A stretch of DNA of 53,100 nt from Chloroflexota bacterium. GTDB lineage: Bacteria; Chloroflexota; Limnocylindria; Limnocylindrales; CSP1-4. Of this stretch, positions 34,090 to 41,757 are shown one piece after another; the stretch's first letter is position 1, and each line of letters opens with the position of its first letter. Both the position numbers and the translations under genes were made by a program. The DNA is taken from positions 1 through 53,100 of the forward strand of contig JAUJOH010000006.1 in NCBI GenBank assembly GCA_030447745.1, given 5' to 3'. The notes below the pieces were generated by a model. That model did not search any database, was not told where the DNA came from, and saw nothing but the letters and a program-made list of their open reading frames with translations.

Positions 34090-35320
34090 TCAGTCGCCGC
34101 CGAGCCAGTGGAGCGCCATCGCGGCGTACAGCGCCGTCCCGAGCGCCATCGGCTCCTCGTCGAAGACGACCCGGTTGGAGTGGTTCTGCGGGGCGGTCGC
34201 GGGATCGAGCCCGGCCGGCCGCGCGCCGATGAAGGCGAACGCGCCGCGAACCCGCTGGAGCACGTACGAGAAGTCCTCGGCGCCCATGATCGGGTGCTCC
34301 ATCGGTCGGAGGACCTCGGCACCGGCGACGGCGGTCGTCACCCGCTCCACCTCGGCGGCAACCTCAGGATCGTTGTACGTCACGGGGTAGCCCGGCTCGA
34401 GGGTGACCTCCGCCGCGACGCCGTGCGCGGCGGCCACGCCCTCGGCGACCCGGCGGATCAGCGCCCGTCCGGCCTCGCGCGCCCCGTCGGACACCGTCCG
34501 CATCGTGCCCTCGATCAGAGCCGTCTCCGGGATGATGTTCGTCGTCGTGCCGGCCGCCACGCGTGCGATCGTGATCACGGCCGGATCGAAGGCGTGGATC
34601 TGGCGCGTCACGGCCGTCTGCAGCGCCAGCACGATCTCCGCCGCGACGGTGATCGGGTCCGCCGCGAGATGCGGGGCCGAGGCATGCCCGCCCCGTCCGC
34701 GCACGGTGATCCGGATCGTGTCCCCGGCGGCCAGCAGCGCACCTGGCCGGAGGTTCACCGTCCCCGTCTCGTAGCGCGTCCCGATGTGGATCGCGAACGC
34801 GCCGACGATCTCGCCCGGCGCCTGCTCGAGCAGCCCTTCCTCGAGCATGACTCGCGCCCCGTGGAAGCCCTCCTCACCGGGCTGGAACATCAGGAGCACC
34901 GAGCCCGCGAGGGCGTCACGGCGTTCGACCAGCAGCCGGGCACCGCCAAGCAGCATGGCCACGTGGGTGTCGTGCCCGCAGGCGTGCATCGCGCCCGGGA
35001 TCTCCGACGCGAACGGCAGTCCCGTCTCCTCCTGCAGCGGCAGGGCGTCCATGCTCGGCACGGAGCAGGACCGTCGGTCCGGGCCGGTCGCCCTCGATGA
35101 TTGCCGTGACGGAGGAGGTCCGTGTGCCGAGCCGCGCCTCGAGCCCCAGCTCCCGGAGCTGCTCCGCCACGAGTGCCTGGGTGCCGGGCAGCTGGAGGCC
35201 GATCTCCGGTCGGGCGTGGATCCGGCGTCGGACGTCGAGGATCCGCGGCAGGTGCTCGTGGGCGGCCGGGAGGAGAGACCGAGGTCGACGGTCACGCGGA
35301 GATCCCGCGGCTTCGTGCAC
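34090..35320 (-). pseudogene. M20 family amidohydrolase, frameshifted
   Basis: The two halves of an M20/HipO-type metal amidohydrolase lie in different frames. The first (from about 35320) gives HLPRILDVRRRIHARPEIGL and GDRPGPTVLLRAE. The second (to stop 34090) begins MDALPLQEETGLPFAS and has the metal motifs ACGHDTHVAMLLGGA, FQPGEEGFHGA, GRGGHASAP and GAEDFSYVL. One extra base at about 35053 accounts for the break. A second shift near 35280 is possible, because a GTG at 35295 gives a family-like MTVDLGL start in the other frame. If intact, it would hydrolyse N-acyl amino acids of unknown identity. Confidence 0.78.
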
Positions 35321-35386
35321 GCCGGATCCGGTCGGCGCGTTCAGTCGTCATCGGCGGAGTATCGCGTCTACCGCCGTCGCGGATGT

Positions 35387-36733
35387 TCAGCCCCGCGCGC
35401 CACCGGTGAAGTTCCAGGTGGCGAGATGGAGCATCGGGACGAGGTAGATGCCGCCGAAGCCCGCCGGGACGAGGGCACGGTCCGCGCCGATCCCGCGAAC
35501 CGCCCCGGGCGCCAGCGCCTCGAGATAGGACTGCGTGAAGCGCAGGTTGCTCACCGGTCGCACCACCCGCCCGTCCTGGATGAGCCAGACGCCGTTACGG
35601 GTCAGCCCGGTCACCACCTGCGTCCGCGGGTCGAGGATGCGCGTGTACCAGAAATCGGTCACCAGCAGCCCGCGATCGACTTGCCCGATCAGGTCGTCGA
35701 CGGACCGGTCACCGGCCTCCAGGATCGGGTTCGCGGGCAGGGCGCCGAAGCCCTCGCCGCCCTCGACCGCGTGACCGGTGCTCTCGACGCCCGCGGCCGC
35801 TGCCGTCCGGCGCGTGTGGATCGCGCCGCGGGTGACGCCGTCGCGGACCAGGTCGAGCGGAAGCCGCGGGGTCCCCTCGACGTCGAAGCCGAGGCCGGCC
35901 TGCGCCGGGTCCGTGGGGTCCTCGCGGAGCGTGATCGCGGTGTCGAACTGCGGCTCGCCGACTCGGACGAACGACCGACCCTCCTCGATCGCGCGGCCGT
36001 TGAACCCGTACACGAAGAGGAACTGAAGAATGTCCGCGACGGCGTTCGGCTCGAGGACCACTTCGTAGCGCCCCGGCTCGAGGTCCGAGGCGTCCGACGC
36101 GTCCCGCGCCTTGCGCGCCGCCCGCCACCCGATTCCCCCACCGTCGAGATCGGCGAGACGCACGGATGCTGCTCGCCCGGATCCGTCCGCCGTCGCCGTC
36201 CTGACGATCCCGTCGAGCGCCGCCGTCGTGGCCCGCCCGTGCAGGCGCTGCCCGGCGGTGTTGGCGAACGCGGTCACGATCGTCTCCGTCTCGCACGCGC
36301 CGGCCGTTTCGAGCCCGTCGGCCGCGGCGACGAACGCCGCCACGCGGCCGGCGCGGTCGTCCGGCGACGAATCCGCCGTGGCCTGGTCCCAGTGGTGGAC
36401 GTCGACGCCTGCGACGATCGGGGCAATCCCCGGCCACTCCGCGTCCGGCCGGCTCGCCCGCGCCGCCTCGAGCACTCCATCCACGAGCCGCGCCAGGCCG
36501 TCGTCGGTCGGCGGCCCGTCGTACGACGTCGCGGCCACGCGGCCGTCGTGCGCGACGCGGAGCAGGACGTGGGAGATGTCCTCGGCCACGTTCTGGTGGA
36601 TGAAGCTGTTGGCGAAGCGCGTCAGCGCCTGTGTCCCCGTCTGGACGGTGACCTCCGCCTCCGCGGACCCGGCGCGAGCGCGAACGAGGTCGAGGACCCG
36701 TTCCGCGGTGGCCTCGGGCGGCTCGGCCGTCAT
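35387..36733 (-). CDS. tldE: TldE/PmbA-type metallopeptidase subunit
   Basis: The 448-residue protein is the TldE/PmbA partner. It shows LTRFANSFIHQNVAEDISHVL, FVYGFNGRAIEEGRSFV, GLGFDVEGTPRLPLDLVRDG and LVTDFWYTRILDPRTQVVTG. TldE lacks the metal-binding HExxxH of TldD and supports it in a heterodimer that cleaves small unfolded peptides. The ATG at 36733 overlaps the tldD stop by four bases, so stoichiometric coupled translation is expected. Confidence 0.92.
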   Translation of the reverse strand: MTAEPPEATAERVLDLVRARAGSAEAEVTVQTGTQALTRFANSFIHQNVAEDISHVLLRVAHDGRVAATSYDGPPTDDGLARLVDGVLEAARASRPDAEWPGIAPIVAGVDVHHWDQATADSSPDDRAGRVAAFVAAADGLETAGACETETIVTAFANTAGQRLHGRATTAALDGIVRTATADGSGRAASVRLADLDGGGIGWRAARKARDASDASDLEPGRYEVVLEPNAVADILQFLFVYGFNGRAIEEGRSFVRVGEPQFDTAITLREDPTDPAQAGLGFDVEGTPRLPLDLVRDGVTRGAIHTRRTAAAAGVESTGHAVEGGEGFGALPANPILEAGDRSVDDLIGQVDRGLLVTDFWYTRILDPRTQVVTGLTRNGVWLIQDGRVVRPVSNLRFTQSYLEALAPGAVRGIGADRALVPAGFGGIYLVPMLHLATWNFTGGARG

Positions 36734-38169
36734 CCCCGAACCCCGACCCGGATCCCGCGGAAGCGCGCCGGCACGGCCGGGTGACCGGTGTGGCCGACCT
36801 GGACCGGCTGGCCCTTGCCGCAGTTGGGCGTCCCCCAGAACGTCCACTCGTCGCGGTTGCCGAGCATGTCCAGGGCACCCCAGAAACGCGGGCTGATGCC
36901 GGTGTAGGTCGGGTTCTTGAGCAGGCGACCGCGTTTGCCGCCCTTGATCTCCCACCCGATCTCGCAGCCGAACTGGAAGTTGAGCCGCTTGTCGTCGATC
37001 GACCAGGACCGGTTCGTGTCCATGAACACGCCGTCGTCCGTGGCCGCGATCATCTCGTCGAGCGAGCTCTCGCCCGGGAGGAGCCCGACGTTCGTCATGC
37101 GGACCATCGGCATGCGGTTGAAGCCATCGGCGCGGATGGCGGCCCCGCTCTCGATGCCGGCGAGCGCTGCGGAGTCGCGGCCACTCAGCGCGCCGACCCA
37201 CGAGCCGTTCCGGACGATGTCCACGGGGTGCGCCGGCGTCCCCTCGTCGTCGTAGCCGAAGCTGCCGAGCGCGCCGGGCAGCGTCGCGTCCGCGGTGATG
37301 TTCATCAGGTCGCTGCCGAAGCGAAGCGTGCCGAGCTGCTGCAGGTCCAGCCACGACGTGCCGGCGAACGCTGCCTCCCAGCCGAGGATGCGGTCGAGCT
37401 CGACCGCGTGACCGACGGACTCGTGGATCTGGAGTGCCATCTGCTCAGAGCCGAGGATCAGGTCCGTCGCGTCGAGCGAGGGACAGGCGTCCGCGGTCAG
37501 CAGCCGGCGAGCCTCCTCGGCGATCCGCGGGGCGTTGCCCGGCAGGTCCAGCTCGCGGACGAGCTCCCAGCCGCGCGTGCCGTACTGGCCCCGGATCCCG
37601 GGATACGAACGGCGCTGGGTCTCGGCCTCGCCGACTGCGGTCGCGCTCATCGCCGCGCCGCACTCGACGATGTGCTGATCGATCCGGTGGCCCTCGCTGG
37701 AGACGAGCCACTTACGGGTATCCCAGACCCGGCTGCTCGCCTCAGCGACGTCCGCGCCGTGGTCCTGCATCGCCCGGGTGACGCCTTCGAGCAGGTCGCC
37801 TTTCTCGGCAAGGGTCACGGTCCACGGGTCCTCGCGCACGTCGTTGGCCCACGAGCCATGCTGCGGCTCGACCGGTGCCAGCTCCAGATCGCGCCCCGGT
37901 ACCTGCGTCGACGCGCGTGCGACCCTGGCGGCCTCCTCGCCGGCGCGTCTCGCCGACGCGGGCGTGACGTCCGGCACCGCGTAGAAGCCCCAGCTGCTGC
38001 CGATCAGCGCCCGAACCCCGACGCCGGCGCGCTGCTCGCGCTCGAGGCTCTCGACGGCGCCGTTCCGGGCGCTCATCGACTCGGTCCGCATCTCCATCAC
38101 CCGCGCGTCGGCGTAGCGCGCGCCGGCATTCAGGGCGGCCTCGACGGCCGCCGTCGCAACGTCATGCAT
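36730..38169 (-). CDS. tldD: TldD-type zinc metallopeptidase subunit
   Basis: The 479-residue protein has the catalytic HESVGHAVELDR (HExxxH) about half-way, GSFGYDDEGTPAHPVDIVRN, and the C-terminal NCGKGQPVQVGH with the conserved cysteine. With TldE it forms the TldD/E peptidase known from microcin maturation and CcdA turnover. I prefer ATG 38169 over GTG 38175 because the -10-like TAGCCT ends six bases before the ATG and the GTG itself lies in that gap. It is divergent from the suf operon across a 180-base control region. Confidence 0.92.
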   Translation of the reverse strand: MHDVATAAVEAALNAGARYADARVMEMRTESMSARNGAVESLEREQRAGVGVRALIGSSWGFYAVPDVTPASARRAGEEAARVARASTQVPGRDLELAPVEPQHGSWANDVREDPWTVTLAEKGDLLEGVTRAMQDHGADVAEASSRVWDTRKWLVSSEGHRIDQHIVECGAAMSATAVGEAETQRRSYPGIRGQYGTRGWELVRELDLPGNAPRIAEEARRLLTADACPSLDATDLILGSEQMALQIHESVGHAVELDRILGWEAAFAGTSWLDLQQLGTLRFGSDLMNITADATLPGALGSFGYDDEGTPAHPVDIVRNGSWVGALSGRDSAALAGIESGAAIRADGFNRMPMVRMTNVGLLPGESSLDEMIAATDDGVFMDTNRSWSIDDKRLNFQFGCEIGWEIKGGKRGRLLKNPTYTGISPRFWGALDMLGNRDEWTFWGTPNCGKGQPVQVGHTGHPAVPARFRGIRVGVRG

Positions 38170-38286
38170 GGCCACAGGCTACGCGGCCGGCGGTGTCCGT
38201 GCCCGCCGGTGCCGCGATCCCGAGGTCTCGTCGTCGATCCCACACCCGAACCGACGTTCACCATGGTCGCGGCACGGACGCCCGCT

Positions 38287-38315
38287 TTGACGCCGCCCGG
38301 CGACGGCTCTACACT
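38287..38315 (+). promoter_or_regulatory. Promoter of the rrf2-suf operon
   Basis: TTGACG (38287-38292) and TACACT (38310-38315) are separated by exactly 17 bases, a good vegetative sigma-factor promoter. Transcription should begin near 38322. Confidence 0.65.
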
Positions 38316-38344
38316 CAATCCCGACGAAACTACTCGGGATTGAG
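38314..38344 (+). promoter_or_regulatory. IscR/Rrf2-type operator
   Basis: CTCAATCCCGA (38314-38324) and TCGGGATTGAG (38334-38344) are perfect 11-base inverted arms around nine bases. The inner CCCGAC-N7-CTCGGG geometry resembles the type 1 IscR site, in which YYGAC and GTCRR half-sites are seven bases apart. It overlaps the -10 and the expected start of transcription, so a bound Rrf2 protein would repress. Confidence 0.65.
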
Positions 38345-38353
38345 GCCACTTCC

Positions 38354-38878
38354 CTGACGACCTCGACGAACCAGGCCGTTCGGCCGGTCTTCCATGGCAC
38401 CGGCGCCGTCGCGTTCTCCACCAAGGGTGAGTACGGCGTGCGGCTCATGGTCCAGCTGGGGCGGCACTTCGGGACCGGACCGGCCAGCCTGGCCGAGGTG
38501 GCTGCCGACGAGGACCTGCCCCGCGCCTACCTCGAGCAGCTCGTGACCAGCCTTCGCGACGCCGGCCTCGTCCGGAGCACGCGCGGAGCGCGCGGCGGCT
38601 ACGAGCTGGCACGCGACCCGGCGGAGATCCGGATGGGAGAGGTGCTCCGCGCCCTGGAGGGACCGTTGGCCCCGATGATCTGCGCCACCGCGGACCCGGA
38701 GCACGCGACGACGTGCGACCGGAGCGCGAGATGCACGGTCAACGTGCTGTGGGTGCGCGTCCGGGACGCGGTCAACAGCGCCCTCGACTCGATGACTTTG
38801 GCGGACCTGGTGCCCGAGCCGGGCGCCCCGACCACCCTCCCGACCACCACCCTGACCGGAGCCCTGACCCCATCGTGA
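38354..38878 (+). CDS. Rrf2 family Fe-S regulator (IscR/SufR-like), non-canonical start
   Basis: The protein has an Rrf2 winged helix (FSTKGEYGVRLMVQLGRHFG, EDLPRAYLEQLVTSLRDAGL, RGARGGYELARDP) and three cysteines spaced C-x10-C-x5-C near MICATADPEH and TTCDRSARC, suited to a [2Fe-2S] cluster. It should sense cluster status and control the suf genes. The first ordinary in-frame start is GTG 38438, but that removes the conserved FSTKGEYG segment. The frame is open back through the promoter with no ATG, GTG or TTG. CTG 38354, ten bases after a GAGG, is the best non-standard start; ATT 38339 is another choice. It overlaps sufC by four bases. Confidence 0.75.
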   Translation: MTTSTNQAVRPVFHGTGAVAFSTKGEYGVRLMVQLGRHFGTGPASLAEVAADEDLPRAYLEQLVTSLRDAGLVRSTRGARGGYELARDPAEIRMGEVLRALEGPLAPMICATADPEHATTCDRSARCTVNVLWVRVRDAVNSALDSMTLADLVPEPGAPTTLPTTTLTGALTPS

Positions 38879-39807
38879 CGGACCACAACGGCAGCCAGCC
38901 CCAGGACCAGCGCCTCCTGATCCGTGGCCTCCACGTCGCACCGGCCGGAAAGCATGAGGCGGAGATCCTCCAGGGGATCGACCTCTCTATCGGGCAGGGC
39001 GAAGTCCACGCGATCATGGGCCCCAATGGATCCGGCAAGACGACCCTGGCCTACGCGCTGATGGGCCATCCCGCCTACGACGTCACGGGCGGTGAGGTGC
39101 TCTGGAAGGGTCGCGACGTCCTGGCGCTGAGCCCGGACAAGCGGGCGCGGCTGGGCATGTTCCTTGCCTTCCAGTACCCGACAGCGATCCCCGGCCTCAG
39201 CGTCGCATCCTTCATCCGCAGCGCGCTCAACGCCAAGCTCCAGGGTGTCGACAAGACGGCCGACGTCGACCCGACCGACCCGATGAAGGGCGGCATCTCG
39301 ATGCGCGACTTCCGCAACCGGCTGCGCGAGAAGATGGCGCGGCTCCGCATGGACGAGGCGTTCGCGACCCGCTACGTGAACGAGGGCTTCAGCGGCGGCG
39401 AGAAGAAGCGGCTCGAGATGCTCCAGATGGCGGTCCTCGAGCCGGAGATGGCGATCCTCGACGAGACGGACTCAGGGCTCGACATCGACGCGCTGCGCAT
39501 CGTGGCCGAGGGCGTGAACGCGATGCTCAACCCGAACCTGGGCGTCCTGCTGATCACCCACTACCAGCGACTCCTCAACTACATCCAGCCGGACGTCGTG
39601 CACGTGCTCGCCCAGGGCCGGATCGTGAGGAGTGGCGGCAAGGACCTGGCGGTGCGGCTCGAGGAGGAGGGCTATGGCCCGATCCTCCGCGAGGCCGGGC
39701 TGGAGACCAACGTCTCCGACGAGGCGCTGGCGGTACCGAAGGCGCCGGGCGAGGACGAGGGTGGCGAGCTCGCGGCAGCACGGCCGACGGCCGGCGTCGC
39801 GGGCTAG
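38875..39807 (+). CDS. sufC: Fe-S cluster assembly ATPase SufC
   Basis: The 310-residue ABC-type ATPase shows Walker A GPNGSGKTT, the SufC-specific MFLAFQYPTAIPGLSVASFI, signature FSGGEKKRLEML, Walker B MAILDETDSGLDIDAL and LLITHYQRLLNYI. It is about 50 residues longer than usual, with an acidic, probably disordered C-terminal tail. SufC normally works with SufB and SufD, but neither gene follows here. The GTG start overlaps the regulator stop, so the two are coupled. Confidence 0.93.
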   Translation: MTDHNGSQPQDQRLLIRGLHVAPAGKHEAEILQGIDLSIGQGEVHAIMGPNGSGKTTLAYALMGHPAYDVTGGEVLWKGRDVLALSPDKRARLGMFLAFQYPTAIPGLSVASFIRSALNAKLQGVDKTADVDPTDPMKGGISMRDFRNRLREKMARLRMDEAFATRYVNEGFSGGEKKRLEMLQMAVLEPEMAILDETDSGLDIDALRIVAEGVNAMLNPNLGVLLITHYQRLLNYIQPDVVHVLAQGRIVRSGGKDLAVRLEEEGYGPILREAGLETNVSDEALAVPKAPGEDEGGELAAARPTAGVAG

Positions 39808-39823
39808 GAAGGCCGAGGACGAG

Positions 39824-41116
39824 ATGACGCTGACCTCCGAGCCGGGCGTTGCTGACGGCGCCGTTCTGCCGGCCGTTCGTGCCGGCGCGCTCGACGCGTA
39901 CGCCATCCGCGATGAGTTCCCGATCCTGTCCCGGGAGGTCCATGGCCACCGCGTCGTCTACCTCGACTCCGCCTCGACCTCGCAGAAGCCGCGGGCGGTG
40001 ATCGAGGCCGTCGACGCGTTCTACCGCGAGTACAACGCGAACGTCCATCGCGGGATCTACGAGTTCGGCGAGCGCTCGACGAACGCCTACGAGCGCGCAC
40101 GCGTCGAGGTCGCCCGGTTCATCAACGCGCCGGACAGCCACGAGCTCATCTTCACCCGCAACGCGACCGAGGCGATCAACCTCGTCGCCTACTCCTGGGG
40201 CCGGCGCAACATCGGCCGCGGCGATGCGATCGTGCTCACCGAGATGGAGCACCACGCGAACCTCGTTCCGTGGCAGATCCTCGTCCAGGAGCGCGACGGC
40301 GACCTCGAGTTCATCCCGATCACGGACGACGGCCTCCTCCGGCTCGACGTCTACGAGGTGCTGCTGCGCGTCAAGCCGAAGCTCGTCGCCTTCACCCACG
40401 TCTCGAACACGCTCGGCACGATCAATCCCGTCCGCGAGATGGTGGACATGGCACATGCGGCCGGCGCCCTCGTGCTGATCGACGGCGCCCAGGCGGTGCC
40501 GCACGTCCCGGTCGACGTGCAGTCGCTCGGTGCCGACTTCTACGCGTTCAGCGGCCACAAGATGCTGGCGCCGATGGGCTCCGGCGCGCTCTGGGCGCGC
40601 CGCGAGCTGCTCGAGGCGATGCCGCCGTTCCTCGGCGGTGGCGAGATGATCCGCGAGGTGCATCTGCGGCGCTCGGACTTCAACGACATTCCGTGGAAGT
40701 TCGAGGCCGGGACGCCGGCCGTGGCTGACGCCGTCGGGCTGGGCGCCGCGGCGCAGTACCTACGTGGGCTCGGGATGGATCACGTCCGCGACCACGAGCG
40801 CGATCTCCTCGCCTACGCCCTCGACGTCCTGCCGCGCGAGGTGCCGGGGATCGAGCTCTACGGACCGCTGGACGTCGACCAGCGCGGCGGCGTCGTGCCC
40901 TTCAACCTGCCGGGCATCCACCCGCACGATGTGGCGCAGGTGCTCGACCGGTTCGGGATCGCCGTCCGGGCGGGACACCACTGCACGATGCCGCTGCACG
41001 AGCGGCTCGAGCTCGCGGCCACGGCTCGGGCCTCGTTCAACGTCTACTCGACGCGCGACGACATCGACGCGCTCGTCGCCGGGCTTCGCCAGGTTCAGAC
41101 GATCTTCGAAGGCTAG
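39824..41116 (+). CDS. sufS: Cysteine desulfurase SufS
   Basis: The 430-residue PLP enzyme takes sulfur from cysteine as a protein persulfide, releasing alanine. It has the SufS/CsdA pattern: YLDSASTSQKP, NVHRGIYEFGERST, EMEHHANLVPWQ, the PLP lysine in AFSGHKMLAPMGSGALW, and the reactive cysteine in RAGHHCTMPLHERL. About 20 variable residues precede the domain. A GAGGACGAG site lies before the ATG at 39824. It follows sufC by 16 bases and is followed by sufU, its usual partner in Gram-positive-type systems. Confidence 0.95.
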   Translation: MTLTSEPGVADGAVLPAVRAGALDAYAIRDEFPILSREVHGHRVVYLDSASTSQKPRAVIEAVDAFYREYNANVHRGIYEFGERSTNAYERARVEVARFINAPDSHELIFTRNATEAINLVAYSWGRRNIGRGDAIVLTEMEHHANLVPWQILVQERDGDLEFIPITDDGLLRLDVYEVLLRVKPKLVAFTHVSNTLGTINPVREMVDMAHAAGALVLIDGAQAVPHVPVDVQSLGADFYAFSGHKMLAPMGSGALWARRELLEAMPPFLGGGEMIREVHLRRSDFNDIPWKFEAGTPAVADAVGLGAAAQYLRGLGMDHVRDHERDLLAYALDVLPREVPGIELYGPLDVDQRGGVVPFNLPGIHPHDVAQVLDRFGIAVRAGHHCTMPLHERLELAATARASFNVYSTRDDIDALVAGLRQVQTIFEG

Positions 41117-41207
41117 GCGGCCCGTCGAGCCCACCCGGACCGCCGCGCCCGAGCCATATCCGAGTGCGCTGGTCGGAATTGCGGCCCGGCGCTACACTCC
41201 GCTGTGC

Positions 41208-41630
41208 ATGGACGACCTCTACCGGGACTACATCCTCGAGCACTACCGGCGGCCCCACAACTTCGGGGTCATCGACGCGCCCACGGCCACCTACGAGGGC
41301 GCAAACCCGCTGTGCGGCGACCGGATCACGATGCAGCTCGGGGTCACGAACGGGGTCGTGGAGCGGGTCGGGTTCACCGGCCGGGGCTGCGCGATCAGCC
41401 AGGCGAGCGCCTCGCTGCTGACCGACGAGATCAAGGGCAAGCCCCTGGTCGAGGTCACGAAGCTCCGGGTCGACGACGTGCTCGATCTGCTCGGCATCGA
41501 GATCAGCCCTGCACGTCTCAAGTGCGCGACGCTCTCGCTCGACACGGTGCAGCACGCGATCGCGGACGATCCCCCCGGCGGCGGCGCACCGAACGCGACG
41601 CGGGCAGCCGCGGCTGAGACCGACGCATGA
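41208..41630 (+). CDS. sufU: SufU-type zinc sulfurtransferase
   Basis: The 140-residue protein has the three zinc-binding cysteines of SufU: C36 (ANPLCGDRI), C61 (GRGCAISQAS) and C106 (ARLKCATLS), plus the GRGCAIS insertion that separates SufU from IscU scaffolds. It accepts sulfur from SufS. The N terminus DLYRDYILEHYRRPHNFG is typical. A -10-like TACACT (41193-41198) nine bases before the ATG suggests a second promoter within the suf cluster. Its stop overlaps the downstream leader ORF by four bases. Confidence 0.93.
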   Translation: MDDLYRDYILEHYRRPHNFGVIDAPTATYEGANPLCGDRITMQLGVTNGVVERVGFTGRGCAISQASASLLTDEIKGKPLVEVTKLRVDDVLDLLGIEISPARLKCATLSLDTVQHAIADDPPGGGAPNATRAAAAETDA

Positions 41631-41671
41631 CCCGGATGCCGGGCCGCTGCAGGTGTCGCCGGCCGGCCTGA
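41627..41671 (+). CDS. Cysteine-containing leader peptide upstream of rhodanese-MoeB
   Basis: This 14-codon ORF, MTRMPGRCRCRRPA, begins within the last codons of sufU (ATGA overlap) and ends 86 bases before the rhodanese-MoeB gene. It shares GRC-x-C-RR and flanking DNA with the leader at 24617, although the two loci are 17 kb apart and the downstream proteins are unrelated in their N termini. CGCCGGC inside the ORF can pair with GCCGGCG just after its stop, so ribosome stalling on the Cys codons would alter folding. A cysteine-responsive attenuator is inferred. Confidence 0.68.
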   Translation: MTRMPGRCRCRRPA

Positions 41672-41757
41672 ATCGCCGGCGACCGCGTCCCACCACCACA
41701 CGGCCCGCCCTGCCGGCCATCGCCAGCAGCCCGTCGACCACCGGAGTCCCTCAACCC

